Positions 11,141 through 23,517 of a DNA stretch of 64,000 bases are shown here, piece after piece (the stretch's first letter is position 1; each line of letters starts with the position of its first letter). The notes below the pieces were generated by a model. It did not search any database. It had not been told where the DNA came from and was given only the letters and a program-made list of their open reading frames with translations. The DNA lies in assembly GCA_025084515.1 (NCBI GenBank), contig JAJAGP010001664.1, positions 1 to 64,000 of the forward strand, written 5' to 3'. This DNA comes from Ancistrus triradiatus. Lineage: Eukaryota > Chordata > Actinopteri > Siluriformes > Loricariidae. The translations under genes and the position numbers were made by a program.

Positions 11141-11955
11141 CAAGCATAGTAAATACTGAAAAATGGTTGATGCAATAAGACGATGAGCTAAAATACACAC
11201 TTAATTTTAAAAAGCAGGTATTTTTTATTTCAAACCCATCACAATTGTACCTGGTAGAAGCAAAATAAACACATAATTCAGTGGAGACTAGTGAGGAATA
11301 AGGGTGCAGAAAATTACTTGTATCCCTGAGAGCAGCACCTTGTTTGCTCGAGGTGAATTGAGGTAAGGTGAGGTGAGGGACGGTGCATAGTTTAATGTGA
11401 TCCTATTTCTTCATTTCCTGCTCTGCCCCTCCTTCCTCTCTGTCGGATGTTGGATGGGATGTGGAAATGGGATGATTGGGGAATTTTTGGCATCGCACCC
11501 TGACATTGTAGTGCAGACACACTGTGACAGAAGCTGAATTCCTTTATGTGTGTGTGTGTCCTGATGTAGCTGGTTCTATATGGTGTAGTTTATGGTGATT
11601 TTTTAAATTTCAGAATTGTTTTACACAGGTACAATATATAATATTATTTTCTTATTTTGTGCTAGTGTTCTTGTTGGAATTAGTATCTGATCAATTTGGA
11701 TCATTATCAGGCGAGTATGGGATGTATTTGGTCAAGAGTATAAGGTTGGTATCATTAGGGTGGGATAAGTATGAAGTGTAAGATCTGAAACAGGTTTGCA
11801 GAGCTAAAACATGGTTTTAGTCCATATTTTAACTCTGATCTTCACCTTCAGGGCTCCTAGCACCCTGGCCGAGCGAGTCTCAGTGCTTCAAATCCTAGCT
11901 TCTCATGGTTACAATGAGCCAGACAGCATTCAATCACTATGATGTTAGATTGAGA
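11141..11955. other. nothing recognised
   Basis: A+T-rich DNA with no framed exon. A short run of GGTGAGG-type repeats lies at 11349-11385. Confidence 0.4.
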
Positions 11956-13451
11956 TACAGTGGGGCAAAAAAGTATTTAGTCAGCCACTGATTGTGCAAG
12001 TTCTCCTGCACAGAAAGATGAGAGAGGTCTGTAATTTTCATCATAGATACACTTCAACTATGAGAGACAAAATGAGAACAAAAAATTCAGGAAATTACGT
12101 TGTAGGATTTTTAAAGAATTTAATTGTAAATTATGGTGGGAAATAAGTATTTGGTCAATAAATTTGGTTCGACTCACTGCTTTGTATCATAACCTTTGTT
12201 GGCCATGACAGAGGTCAAACGTTTTCCCTGTACAGTTTTCACCAGGTTTGCACACACTGTAGCTGGTATTTTGGTTCTTTCCTCCATGTAGATCTCCTCT
12301 AGAGCAGTGATGTTTTGGGGGAAAACACGGACTTTCAACTCCCTCCACACATTTTCTATGGGGTTGAGGTCTGGAGACTGGCTAGGCCACTCCCAGGACC
12401 TTGAAATGCTGTTTTACGGAGCCACTCCTTCGTTGCCCGAGTGGTGTGGTTTGGGATCATTTCATGCTGGAAGACCCAGCCACATTCCATCTTCAGTGCT
12501 CTCACTGATGGAAGGAGGTTTTGGCTTAAAATCTTACGATACATGGCCCCGTTCATTCTTCCCTTAACACAGATCAGTCGTCCTGTCCCCTCTGCAGAAA
12601 AAACAGCCTCAAAGCATGATGTTTTCCACCCCCATGCTTCACAGTAGTATGGTGTTCTTGGGATGCGACCCAGCATCCTTTTTCCTCCAGTTGATCCTCT
12701 TCTGGATCATCCATACAAACTTCAGACAGGTCTGGACATGTACTGGCTTAAGCAGGGGGGTACGCCTGGCACTGCACGATCTGAGTCTCTCTCGGAGTAG
12801 TGTGTTACTGATGGTAGCCTTGTTACGTTGGTCCCAGCTCTCTGCAGATCATTCATCAGGTCCCTCTGTGTAGTTCTGGGATTTTGGCTTATCGTTCTCA
12901 TGATCATTTTGACCCCATGGGATGAGATCTTATGTGGAGCCCCAGATCAAGGGAGATTATCAAAGGGTATGTCTTCCATTGCTCCCACAGTTGATTTATT
13001 CACACCAACCTGCTTGCCTATTGTAGATTAACTCTTCCCAGCCTGGTGCAGGTCTACAATTATCTTCCTGGTGTATTTCGACAGCTCTTTGGTCTTGACC
13101 ATGGTTGAGTTTGGAGTTTGACTGTTTGAGGCTGTGGACAGGTGTCTTTCATACAGATAAAAAGGTAAAACAGGTGCCATTAATATAGGTAACGAGTGGA
13201 GGACAGAAGAGCTTCTTAAAGAAGAAGTTACAGGTCTGTGAGAGCCAGAAACCTTGCTTGTTTGTGGCTTACATGATTTACAATTAAATTCTTTAAAAAT
13301 CCTACAATGTGATTTCCTGCATTTTTTTTCCTCATTTTGTCTCTCATAGTTGAAGTGTACCTATGATGAAAATTACAGACCTCTCTCATCTTTCTAAGTA
13401 GGAGAACTTGCTCAATCAGTGGCTGACTAAATACTTTTTTGCCTCACTGTA
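11956..13451 (-). mobile_element. Tc1-like transposon, family B copy 2, both ends present
   Basis: Both termini are present: TACAGTGGGGCAAAAAAGTA on the left and TACTTTTTTGCCTCACTGTA on the right, flanked by TA. The inverted repeats extend about 200 bases (GATGAGAGAGGTCTGTAATT near 12020 mirrors AATTACAGACCTCTCTCATC near 13370). This is the reference copy for the family in this window. The transposase on the minus strand is broken. Confidence 0.92.
12170..13102 (-). pseudogene. Tc1-like transposase (family B copy 2), inactivated
   Basis: The start at 13102-13100 opens MVKTKELSKYTRKIIVDLHQ. The best segment is at 12676-12356: GTGRLICVKGRMNGAMYRKI, LSQNLLPSVRALKMECGW and NHTTRATKEWLRKT, the RNase-H-like catalytic core. 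The second catalytic Asp position reads HEMIPNH where relatives have HDNDPKH, so a catalytic residue appears lost. Frameshifts separate this segment from the DNA-binding part. Confidence 0.88.
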
Positions 13452-15010
13452 GGTGAAGGAATTCATATATCCGTTTCATATTGGAATAATAATAGTTACC
13501 AGATCAGAATTTAACCTGATTCTTGCTCTTCCCTTTTGACCGTTTTTCTTTTCCACTCTCCTTATTTGGTTATCATTTCCTGTCCTTGTTAACACTATGG
13601 TCTGCTTGTTTTAATCATCTCTGTATAAGCATTCATGTTGCCTTCACCAATTTCCACATTCCAGCTGGGGAAAAAAACGTACATGCTAAGTTCTAGTTGG
13701 AATTCTGCATCAGACTTTTGGGACTTTTCTGTCAGGCCTGATTTTTCCGAACTAACTCTGAAGCAAGTCAGCTGGCATGGATTAAATTATGGCTGACCAC
13801 AAGAATGAAATAAAAAAAACTGTATTTTTAGTTTATATTTCCGTTCATAATGGATTGCAGTTTTCAAACTTCCAAACCTGCTTCTAACATTCTACACGAA
13901 CACGGCTATATGCTGAAACGTATTTTCCTACAATAATGGGAAAATTTTCATGTCCTTTTAATTATCTTACATCAATCATATTTGTTTGGGGGAGAAAGAC
14001 AACATATATCAAAATATTTAAAGATATTTGCACAATACCCAATATGAATACGTACATTTAGGATCGGCAATGTCACGATGATTAATTTCGATCTCTTTAG
14101 ATGCTTTTACAAGAAATAAAGTATTTAACGAACACAATCAAATGTCAGTTGAGCGTATTAAATATTATATTTTGCTTTAGATTTAAATTGCATTCTAATG
14201 GAAAAGTACAAGACGTAAATTATATGTCAAGGCACTTCTTTTTATTTTTAGGGAACATTTGAACTTCAATACAGTGGTTTAGTTTGAAGTGTGAAATGCA
14301 TTTTTTATTACTTAATTTATTTGATCAATTGGATAATTTCAATTACCGTATTTTTCCCCCTCTATTAGTTAAGCGATAACAACAGAAGGGATAAAACGGC
14401 AGAGAAAGAGGCCGTATTCCAAACCGCACAATACTTTTGTACGAGGTGTGTACTAGGAAGTCCACTGCCAGTAATGTTGGCTGCATTTTTGAAATCCTAT
14501 TTAGCTTTCAGTATGCAGATTGTAACACGGTTCCAATTTACCTCAGAGTGAGATACCGAGTAGGTGATATGAGGTATGACGTTAAATCGATTTTTATTCT
14601 TATTTACAGACAGAAAGTAGATAATTTTTGTTAGAGTTGATTATTTATTACACTATTTTTGTTATATTGAAGCCAACCTATTTAAATGAGTGAATTTTGA
14701 CATTTTTGACGTCTATATGTTGAAGCTAGCTAACTGCTACTAAGATTAGCAAATAGCTCCGGTTTTTGTCAGTCGACCGAAATTACAGATTAAATTTATT
14801 TTTTTTGTAGATTAATGTTAACCAGCTCATACTGACGCAGTGAAATAAACATTTAGTTATGAGTTTGTGGCGCTTTCTCTGAACGTTTGTATTACTTAAT
14901 TATTAATATTTGTGTTTAAATGTATTGTTTATAGGTTTATTGGTGTTATTAATGTAGTTTGTACCAACCAGGGGTGGGTGTTTTGTTTCTGTAGTAAATT
15001 ACTTTCCTCA
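13452..15010. other. A+T-rich sequence, nothing recognised
   Basis: A 1.5 kb stretch with no framed exon and no recognised transposon. The 65-residue frame at 14437-14634 has no familiar motif and is probably chance. Confidence 0.4.
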
Positions 15011-15014
15011 GCCC

Positions 15015-15085
15015 ACCACCATGGTGATCGGGGTTCGAGTCCCAGTGGTGCCCTTCGGTCAGGCTTCTGATAGGCCTACTCTTTC
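15015..15085 (+). repeat. tRNA-type SINE fragment with B-box-like motif
   Basis: GGGGTTCGAGTCCCAGTGGT looks like a tRNA B box followed by GCCCTTCGGTCAGGC, the same order as in the fragments at 7.84 and 10.31 kb. Confidence 0.4.
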
Positions 15086-16560
15086 TGCTCGGCCTGTTTT
15101 CTGTGGATTAGGTGGACCGTCGGCTCTGAACAGGTTATCGGTCATCAGACATACAGTGGTAAGTGTTCTGATCTGTTCTGTCTCACGGTGTCTTTGTATT
15201 TGATCTAAGTGCTTCTACCTAATAAGCAAACCGTACCTCACAATTAATCACTGACTAAAACAAGAGCAAAGCTGTAGGTGCAGGGTAAGAAGCCGTTCAA
15301 AACATCATCTACTACCCTTATTTTCCAGATTAACTATCGATATCATGAGAAGCAACAGCTTCTGTTTGACTTCCGTTAAATATATAAGTAATATTTTGAA
15401 TCTTTCATCTTGCACTGTTTTTCGTAAAAACACTGCAACCATATGATGCTGGATTTGTGGGTCAACATCTTTTCCCCTATAATGCTGGACTTTGAAAGGG
15501 CTTGAAGCATTTATTTTTGTGCTTTCTTGCCATGGAAATGTAAAAACAGGTATCCCTTAGACATGATCTGGAAAAGCCGGGTGAAATACAAGCGTACAGG
15601 TGAGACTGTACATAACTGTACATGCATGTTATGTATTTAAGAGTTACTAAACCTTTTAAGAAATCTTCAATACATAAAGGATGAAATGTGTTTATTATAA
15701 AACACCCTACTTTTTTGCCTTTCTGAGCTTCTAAACTTTTTCTGCTGGCTTCTGTCATCTGCGGTCAGTACAGTTTCTACACAGAAACTGAGTAGTGACC
15801 TCAAAAGGAAGCACTGCAAAGAATACGCTTGAAAGATCACTGACGCTATGACATTTTACCCGAACAAGGGACTTGTGCTTAACAAAACCAAAGTTCTGAG
15901 TGACTTCTAAATAAAATAGTTGAACCCTGTTACTACTTCAGGTCACGAATATATTTCCAGTGCCACAAAGTGCAGAGGGATGACTGAATCAGAATGAACG
16001 TCCGTTTATTCTCCACAGCTATTGACTTACGTAGCTATTACGTTTGGAAACCGTTTACTTTTCTGAGCACTTATTTTTTTTCTTTGGTGGATTTTATTAG
16101 TAGAGAAGTTAGTTTAGTTGCTGTGTTCCGTTATAAATTAGTCTTGACCAATATAAAGTGATAAAAAGCGGTGAATTGTACTGTAGATCCAGTCTAAAAA
16201 AATCGTATGTTTTTATAATCTGTTATTTATTCATATTGGATGAAAAGTAGTTGATCAAAAAGCAGTGCTTGAGAAAGTGGGAGACACAGGGATTACTAAA
16301 TGCACCTTGTTTAAACAGCTCGTGTGTGTGTGTGTTTGTGGGGGGGCATTACAGTGTATTATGTCTACTTGTAGTAGTGTGACTTATTTGTAAGTTGTGA
16401 TTATAGTATGAACCTTAAACAGCTCTGTGTAGCTAAGCAGATTAAAAGCTCTAAATGCTTAAATACTCTCTTTGCTTTCTCTGATACTCAGACTAAACTA
16501 AATGCTCCTAAATGCTCTTCCCTGATGGGAATGCACCCTGGCTTTCTTTTTTTTTTTTTT
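15086..16560. other. nothing recognised
   Basis: A+T-rich sequence with a short GT run at 16321-16340 and a T run at 16543-16561. No gene seen. Confidence 0.4.
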
Positions 16561-16564
16561 TGTA

Positions 16565-16870
16565 AATAACCCCCTGGTTCGATTAAAGCGTCCCCTTCGA
16601 AGCTTGAGAGCGTATTAATTTCCACAGTGTGCTCTGTGAATAAGTCGTAATGCTTTAAGGTGACGGCTCGGTGAGCAGGGACGCTTGGGGCATGAATTAT
16701 TCAGCGAGGGCTAATGGACGTCCCCGGCTGTACCCCGAGCGATTATATTCCTCGGCCCGCACGCATCACACGCTAATGTATGCACATTAATACACGCTAT
16801 TAACATGGGTAATGGTTTTAATTCTGACCTCAGTTCACCCGGTGACGGCGAGTTCTCACGTTTTGATGAA
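16565..16870. other. candidate conserved non-coding element
   Basis: A unique, CpG-containing block with no ORF or repeat match, standing out from the A+T-rich surroundings. It has TAAT-rich words (GAGCGTATTAATTTCCAC, GGCATGAATTATTCAGC, CACATTAATACACGC). This kind of composition is common in developmental enhancers; conservation itself cannot be seen here. Confidence 0.3.
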
Positions 16871-17182
16871 CATGAAAACATTTAGCTGCCGTGTGTAGTG
16901 TATTTGAACACATAGGGATTTAACAAAATTTAATTCTTGATTTTTGGTGCGAAAATGGCAAATTAAACTGTGTTAATATGTACAAATGAAAGAGACTTTA
17001 AGTCAGTGAAGGATAATCCTGTAAAACTTTAAGATAAAACTGTACAATTTTTAGCATATATTGTTTAAAAGTCGCACCGTTGCCACTCTTGATATCTAAA
17101 TGCGATGTTGAAAATATACAAAAACAAACTGTTTAAGCACAAATGAAAGCGAAATATAGGAACATCTCATTAGTCTGTGATC
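16871..17182. other. nothing recognised
   Basis: A+T-rich, no feature identified. Confidence 0.4.
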
Positions 17183-17417
17183 TAGGGGTGGACAATATGG
17201 CGATATTTTATTGTATCGTGATATCCTATTCTTAGCATATTGAGGATACTGTCAGTGCTTAAAGATCACTTTTTATTTATATATGAAAAAAAAGCCGCTT
17301 TACTAAGTATGGAATAATATTTAAGTAGTAGTTTTCTCTTGCCTCTGATGCAGATATCATTTATCAACAAAATATCATTAAACATTATGATATATTTTAC
17401 CATGTCGCCCACCCCTA
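17183..17417. mobile_element. hAT-like miniature element, 235 bases
   Basis: It starts TAGGGGTGGACAATATGGCG and ends CATGTCGCCCACCCCTA, an inverted pair of the kind shown by the element at 54872. The interior is A+T-rich with no coding capacity. The eight bases on each side (CTGTGATC and CCGTGAAG) agree at five positions, a weak trace of an 8-base target duplication. Confidence 0.7.
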
Positions 17418-17745
17418 CCGTGAAGGATAGGCATGTACAAATAAGACAAAACTGTCATTTGAGTACGTATCATTTAAAAATCACACCAATACCACCCTTA
17501 ATGCTCACACTAAATAAAAACGAAACTAAAACTAGTGCTTTCTTTAAATAAACTACCTTTACGCCCTCAAAACGGACAAACTAAAGTGAGATTTAAACAA
17601 AAACTAGAATAATGAACCATAAATAATTGTTAGAGGTGCGTTTGATGCTACCAGTTTATTACTGACCCTGCAAATGCCCGGATTTAATTGGTTATAATGA
17701 AGACAAATGTGCGTGAATGTCGTTTTATGTTATTGCTCCAAAAAG
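17418..17745. other. nothing recognised
   Basis: A+T-rich sequence without a feature. Confidence 0.4.
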
Positions 17746-18430
17746 GCTACGTTAATAAATAAATCATTATGGTGCCGTAAAGCAGTAGGGAAAGCCGTGG
17801 CATTTCTAACTAATGACCGTAATGAATTATAGACCGATACGGCGGCCTGTGCACGCTCGGTGATTAAATATGCATGCCTGGCTCTCCGTGTCCCCTCGTT
17901 CCCTCGTTCCCTGGCGGCCTCGACCTGGCAGTGACTCGTACCAGCTTCCTGTGTTCTCCTTAGCCGCGCTAAGTGCAGAATGCCACACTGTATACACTCT
18001 GTGTTGCGAGGCCTCGGGGATGGCTGCAGAGATGTAGTGACGGACGGACGGATGGGGAGGGGAGGGTGGGTCGGGGGTACGCTGGGTTGCGGTTTCCGGC
18101 ATCGTTCCATTCCCAGCTCTGTCCTCGTTCCTGACGCTCAGGTACACAAAGCCTTCCTTCAGTCTGCTCGGGCGGCCGAAGCCGGATGAAACCACGCCGC
18201 TGATGGCTAACAGATCTGCCCCCTCCCCCCTCGTCTCGCTCGGTCTTCACCTGCCCCCCTTCGTCACAATCACAACACGGCGTTTGTTTACACTCTGTCC
18301 GAGTCTTTTAGTGTTTCTGGCAGGTTTCCACGCTGCTGAATGCCGTATTCCCAGACCAGAAATGTCACTTACCACCTTTCTTTTCCTCATCCGCTAGTTT
18401 AAAGCCTTTGTAATCCCTCAGCGGGGGAGA
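17746..18430. other. CpG-rich unique block; candidate regulatory sequence
   Basis: About 0.7 kb of GC- and CpG-rich DNA with no repeat match, containing GTAATGAATTATAGACC and GTGATTAAATATGCATGCC. Overlapping minus-strand frames (up to 126 residues) share this sequence in different frames, have no familiar domain and look Pro/Arg-rich from composition alone. A promoter or enhancer is possible; an unrecognised exon cannot be excluded. Confidence 0.3.
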
Positions 18431-20334
18431 ATAGAAGAGTGTAGGGGGGTAAGGGTCGAGAGGGGGGGTTAGTCAGGTTTTTTTGGTACTTTTTTTGCCG
18501 CTTTGCTTTGCTTTTTTTCCTTTCTTTAGCAAAGAAATGATTTCCATTTCCATCCAACTGGAACAGGACATTAACATTCCAGCTAAAGAGAGAGAGACGA
18601 ACAGGGAGAGAAAATTCTTATGAAAATAAACCCGTGGCTCTGTGACAGCACGCCTGATTTTAGAGATAATAACACGCCAATGTGGGACAGGTGTGCTCGG
18701 CCTGTCGGAGGGCATGGGAAACACATCATCGTCCTGCTACTTTAGAGAAGCAAGCGCTCGCTCGGATGTGCCGGTCGACCTGAGCCAGAATTACTGCAGC
18801 TTACGGAGTGGAAAAGTGCTAAAATAATAACTAAGCTAAAATTATTTAATAAAAATGGCACAAAAACTTAACGCAATGGTGCCAGAACTAACAAACACAT
18901 TACGTATCCTGGTTAGGATCCACGAAATGCTGCTAAATATTTTTTTTGTTTTTGTTTTGTTTTTTGTTTTGCCCCCTCCAGTACAGTGTTTTTATTGTTT
19001 TGTTTTTGTCGCACAAAGCAACATTAAAAACTGTACTACAAAGAAAATAAATAGTGACGTGGATATTTTCTGTTCTAATATAAATCCAGAAATAAAGAAC
19101 AGAAACAGTCAAGACCTTAGTCAAAAGTTTCAGAAAATAAATATCACCACCATAGACATTCACCAATAATGTCATAATGGAAACGAATATAATGAATCTA
19201 ATCTGGTTCCGAAGTGCAGCTACACTATAAATAGTGAACAATAAATGGACCCTGTTCGTTTTGATTCAGTCGTCTCTGAATTATGTATTGTTGTAAAAAT
19301 TTGTGATTTGACATAGTAATTAGGATCGGTTATTTATAGAAGTCGCTTAAAACTTTTTACTCATTTACCCACTGTTTTGTTGAGTATCAGGTCCAAATAT
19401 CGTTGTCTTGAGTTGGCTCTGTTCCTGTTTGTTGCACTCTTGTCCTAGTTGGCTTTCGGAATTCTCTTTGTGGCGCTTCCTTTTGAGGTGGAGGAACTGG
19501 TTTGACGATCTCATCTTGGCATAATTTGCAGCCATTGTTTGTGCCGTGGTGTTGTGTCGAATCCAAACCAGTTCCATACTTCTGGTGATTAAGTTTCTTA
19601 TTCAGAAGGTGTATGAATAAAGAGAGTTTATTTAACAGATGTATCGCTCTACTCTGTTTGTGTAGCTATTATTTTTAATTGAAGGTGTAAATAGTAACCG
19701 GTTCTATAATTGTTTTCCTTTACAGTTCAGTCTTTAAGACCTTCTTAAATGTTATTAGCAGTAGTGGTGACCAAGTAGTGTAGTTCTTTAAATAGATAAC
19801 TTTTGTTGATGGAGAATAGTTTCATCAGATGCTTCATGAGATAGGCCTTGTCAGTTTTGGCAGCTACGACCTTGAGTCATTTATTGCACCCTGCATTTAT
19901 TTCACGGTTTTAGGTACTAATGATTGTAACATTATTTTTATTTATTTATCAAAGCTGAATAACATTTTTGGATTTTGTAGTACTGAGACTCTTGGTGCCA
20001 GCTGATACCCAGCCCTAAACAGTAGTGACAAAAACAATCTCCCTAATTGTGATGCGTTTGCCAGCTCACCCACCCCAAACTCCCTATTATTAGAGAAATA
20101 GAAGTGAGAACAATAAAGCAGACTGCATGATGAGCTCTGCCTATAGAACTGCACATAATGTGTTTTTAATGAGCTGGAAGTTACCATAACCCATTAAAGT
20201 GGTTAGTAAATTAATAAAGCTACCTCCCAGCGTTGCGCGTTTAGTCTAGGACGGATTGGGTTTCTCGCTCTGCGTATGAAGCGTGTAGGACTGGGAAATA
20301 TGATGATATGCTGTAGATGTTATGATATATTACC
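18431..20334. other. nothing recognised
   Basis: Includes a T/G-rich stretch at 18940-19010. The short frames across it lack motifs. No gene or transposon named. Confidence 0.4.
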
Positions 20335-20460
20335 ACCATAAAAGCGCGGTCACCCACGGCCTCAGAGATCCCCAGTTTGGTCCTGACCCTGGACTCTGCC
20401 TGAGTTTCCTCCCTGTGTCTGTGTGTTTTCTTTGGGTACTCGGACCAGAAGCCAAACGCA
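20335..20460 (+). repeat. fish tRNA-like dispersed repeat, partial
   Basis: GAGATCCCCAGTTTGGTCCT then GAGTTTCCTCCCTGTGTCTG and CTTTGGGTACTCGG follow the order of the common teleost repeat body. The head and tail are missing. Confidence 0.5.
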
Positions 20461-21175
20461 GTTTTTGTTGCAATAGAGCGCAAACAAAGCAATAATAGAA
20501 AGCTGCCAGTACATAAATACGCAATCAACATAGGAATCTGTAAACCATTGAGTCAAAAATAGTAGAGTTCAATACAGTAATGTATTGTCTAACATCATAC
20601 GTTACATGTTCATATCGGTTTGTTTCTTGGAGTCTGTCGATTTTTCCGATCACCCATTTATTACCTGGTTATCAATAATTTAACATTAGACAAATTGCAG
20701 TGTTGGAAAAATGTTTGCAAATTGGTAACTAGTCATGAATTATTTTGGGTATCAAATCCTAGAGCAGGTAAAAGATGCTCTAAAGATCATTGTTTGTGAT
20801 TTTTGGCTGTTTCTGCAATTTGCTTGAACCCCTCCTCTCGTTTTTGGCCTGGGGGGAGGGGGGGTATTATATCTTTGGGCAAGTAAACCATTGATGACAT
20901 GAATAGAATGTGTGGATATAAGTGATTTAAAAGCAATGAAGACCTACAGATGATATCTTACATAAAACATAGCCATAGAAGTAAAAGAAGTAAAATAAAT
21001 AGAATTGAAAACTAACAAAAATCAGAAAATAAGGTGTAAACATGATGGTTAAGGGGAACATAACGTCACCAGCTAGCTTTAGGGTTTTATTTACCATGTT
21101 AACCTGAAATGAGGTGATTAGGAAAAGAGAGAACTGTTCTCATGTTGAGCTCTGAGAAACATGGAAAGTGAATAA
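20461..21175. other. nothing recognised
   Basis: A+T-rich with a short G run near 20855. No feature identified. Confidence 0.4.
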
Positions 21176-21230
21176 AAGAGAGAGAGAGACTGTGTGTGAG
21201 ATGGGGAGAGAGAGAGAGAGAGAGAGAGAG
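21176..21230. repeat. (GA)n microsatellite with TG interruption
   Basis: GA repeats broken by TGTGTGAGATGGG. Confidence 0.95.
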
Positions 21231-21289
21231 TTGACTTATTGAGCAAAAACAAGTCAAGCTGGGAACGGGTGCTGTTTTATTAACCGGAC

Positions 21290-21800
21290 GGAGTAAAGTT
21301 TATTAAAGTGGAGAACAGGCTGAACTGTGGCCAGCTGAGCGCAGCCTTAACGAGTCATAACGGGAGAAATTCGGTCCAATTAACACCAGGCATGGAGGTC
21401 CGAACTCAAATGAAGTCCCGCGGGGAGCAGAAAATCACGTCTCATAAGCTCGGTGCTGCCAAGAAAACGAGCCCTGTACGACTGTATAACGTAAAACCCG
21501 CTGCCACTCTCTCACACTCCCGACTCGCTGGGCGACCGCAGACGCAGGTGGAGGTTTTGCTGGAACCGAGGAAAAAAAGTAAACCGACGGAAAGTCTATC
21601 TCGTTCTTTTTCACCCTGTCCCAGTTTTGAGTAATAACTGCCATCATTAATGACGCTGAGGGTCGAGCAAATGTTGTAAAACTCAGATTTGTGTTTGCGC
21701 AGCAGAAGGGTTTGGAACATAACGTCACAAATAAGGGGAGGTTGCCCACCGGGGCTCGGAGTGTGCCCCCTCAGAACCAATCTTGTCAAACCGAGAGTTG
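21290..21800. other. GC-richer unique block, no exon framed
   Basis: CpG-containing sequence without a repeat match. Frames of about 105-115 residues exist on both strands but none has a recognisable domain or splice context, and they overlap each other. Candidate regulatory DNA at best. Confidence 0.2.
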
Positions 21801-23515
21801 TAAATGTATAATAAATTATGGTGTGATTGCGGTATCGTGGCTTACAGCTTCACGATTTTAAAGGAAGACTGAAAGCAGGAAACGTAGACCACGGCGTTTT
21901 TGTTTCTGTAACGGAATATGGTGACCATCATGGTTCAGATCGATTATTATTCCAAAAATCAGATGTTTTTGTTATAAAAGTACATACACTTAAGATTTTT
22001 CTTAAAAGATTAGTCGTCCGTTGGTAATCGTCCACAGTCCCTCAGACTCGTGTTTTGGCCGGGTCCAGATTTGAATTGGTCTCGCATTAAACCCAAACTA
22101 ACTGGGAAACTTTTTTTTCCACTACTTGTCAGCTGTTTGAAGTAATTACCGTTGAGTGGAACAACATTGATTTTGCAATTTTTTGCAATTTGGCGTTTGG
22201 CCCTTTTTTGCTCAGGAGTGTATTTGAGGTGATACAGTGCCAGTTTGTTAGCCTGACAGGATGAAGCAGGGGTACAGCAAGAAGAAAAAGATCCACTGAA
22301 TATCAGCTGAATATGGCACTTTTGGTTTTCAGCTGAACGAGAACAAAGACTGACATTTGTAATAAAAAAAAGTTAATTTGAGGCTGAGCCACAGAGCGGT
22401 GACGAAGCCAGGCAGTAAATAAATAGATTTAAGCAGCAAAGGCTTGAACTCGGCCTATAGACAAGTTTAAACTGCGTGAGAGAAGGACTTTAAAAGCACA
22501 GGATGTGATTAATGAAGTCAGGCTACAAATTCTGTTGTTCCAAGACAGTTTTGCATGATTTCAATATTTTTGACATCAAATACATGATGATATCATTTAA
22601 GCATTCTTTAATTTAAAAAAGTAATTCTGGAGGTGTCCACACTGAATTATTGCGCAGAAATATTTTTTTCTTCATTAATAAATTAAATCAATTTAGGACT
22701 GAAAGGGATGAGGTCATATCGGACAGGTGAGGGGAGCAGGGGTGGATGGGGTGCCCTAAAGCAGGAACGTCTGCAAAGATGAGCTAAATGGTTATAAGAG
22801 AGTAGGTTTAAAAACGCTCTGTTTGCTTGGTGCTTCGGTTCAGAGTGAAATCATTCCACCATCTCAAGAGATGTTAGGCAAACCCCCCCAAAAAAACATG
22901 CATATTAACATTTTTTTTCTAAATTTCAGTCATAAATATTTGTGTTCGGTGCGTTACTATTTCCTAATAACAGTTCCTCATATGCTTTCAGCTAATTCAT
23001 AATGTTAGATGGTGTTTTTGTAAATTGTAGCATAAAGACAGTTATGTTTTCCAACTCACATGTCAGTCTTCACAGATAGTGTGTGAACCCTGCTTAATTC
23101 GATTTTTGGTCTTGTTCTTTGTCCTGCATCGGCCCAGGAATGAAATCCTCACTGTAGACTGAGACAGGTGTGTAGGCATAACTGAGCAGTTCCTAATAAA
23201 GTTCCTAATAAAGTGTTTGAGTGTATATCAGTTACACCGAAACAGAGTCTAGGGTTAGAGTTAGGGTTAAACTTTAAAGAGTTTGTACAGATATTTATTT
23301 CTTTTATTGACTTGGATGTGATGAATGTAAAACTGTGATGGAGTTCAACTGGACGATCAGAAAGCTCCGACCCCACGCTGCATTTAGCGCTGAGCTTGTA
23401 AAATGAAATTTAGTCTTTGCGATAATAAAACCCTTTGCTTCATAAGCGAGACCGTACCGTATAAACCTGGGCATTCGCACATCTGAGGAGAGTGCAGATA
23501 AGAAAGAGGAACTTT
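21801..23515. other. nothing recognised
   Basis: Contains a small direct repeat (TTCCTAATAAAG twice at 23190-23214) and a short telomere-like run (TAGGGTTAGAGTTAGGGTTA at 23251-23270). No gene seen. Confidence 0.4.
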
Positions 23516-23517
23516 AT

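Noticed and set aside
14437..14634. 65-residue plus frame
   Set aside because: Unrecognised, no splice context; consistent with chance in this composition.
17730..18250. Overlapping minus-strand frames of 93-126 residues
   Set aside because: Three different frames cover the same GC-rich DNA, none with a known motif or splice context.
21308..21789. Frames of 104-115 residues on both strands
   Set aside because: Mutually overlapping, no recognisable protein family and no splice sites; kept only as a GC-richer block.
23251..23270. Interstitial telomere repeat
   Set aside because: Only about three imperfect TTAGGG words; too short to claim more than chance.
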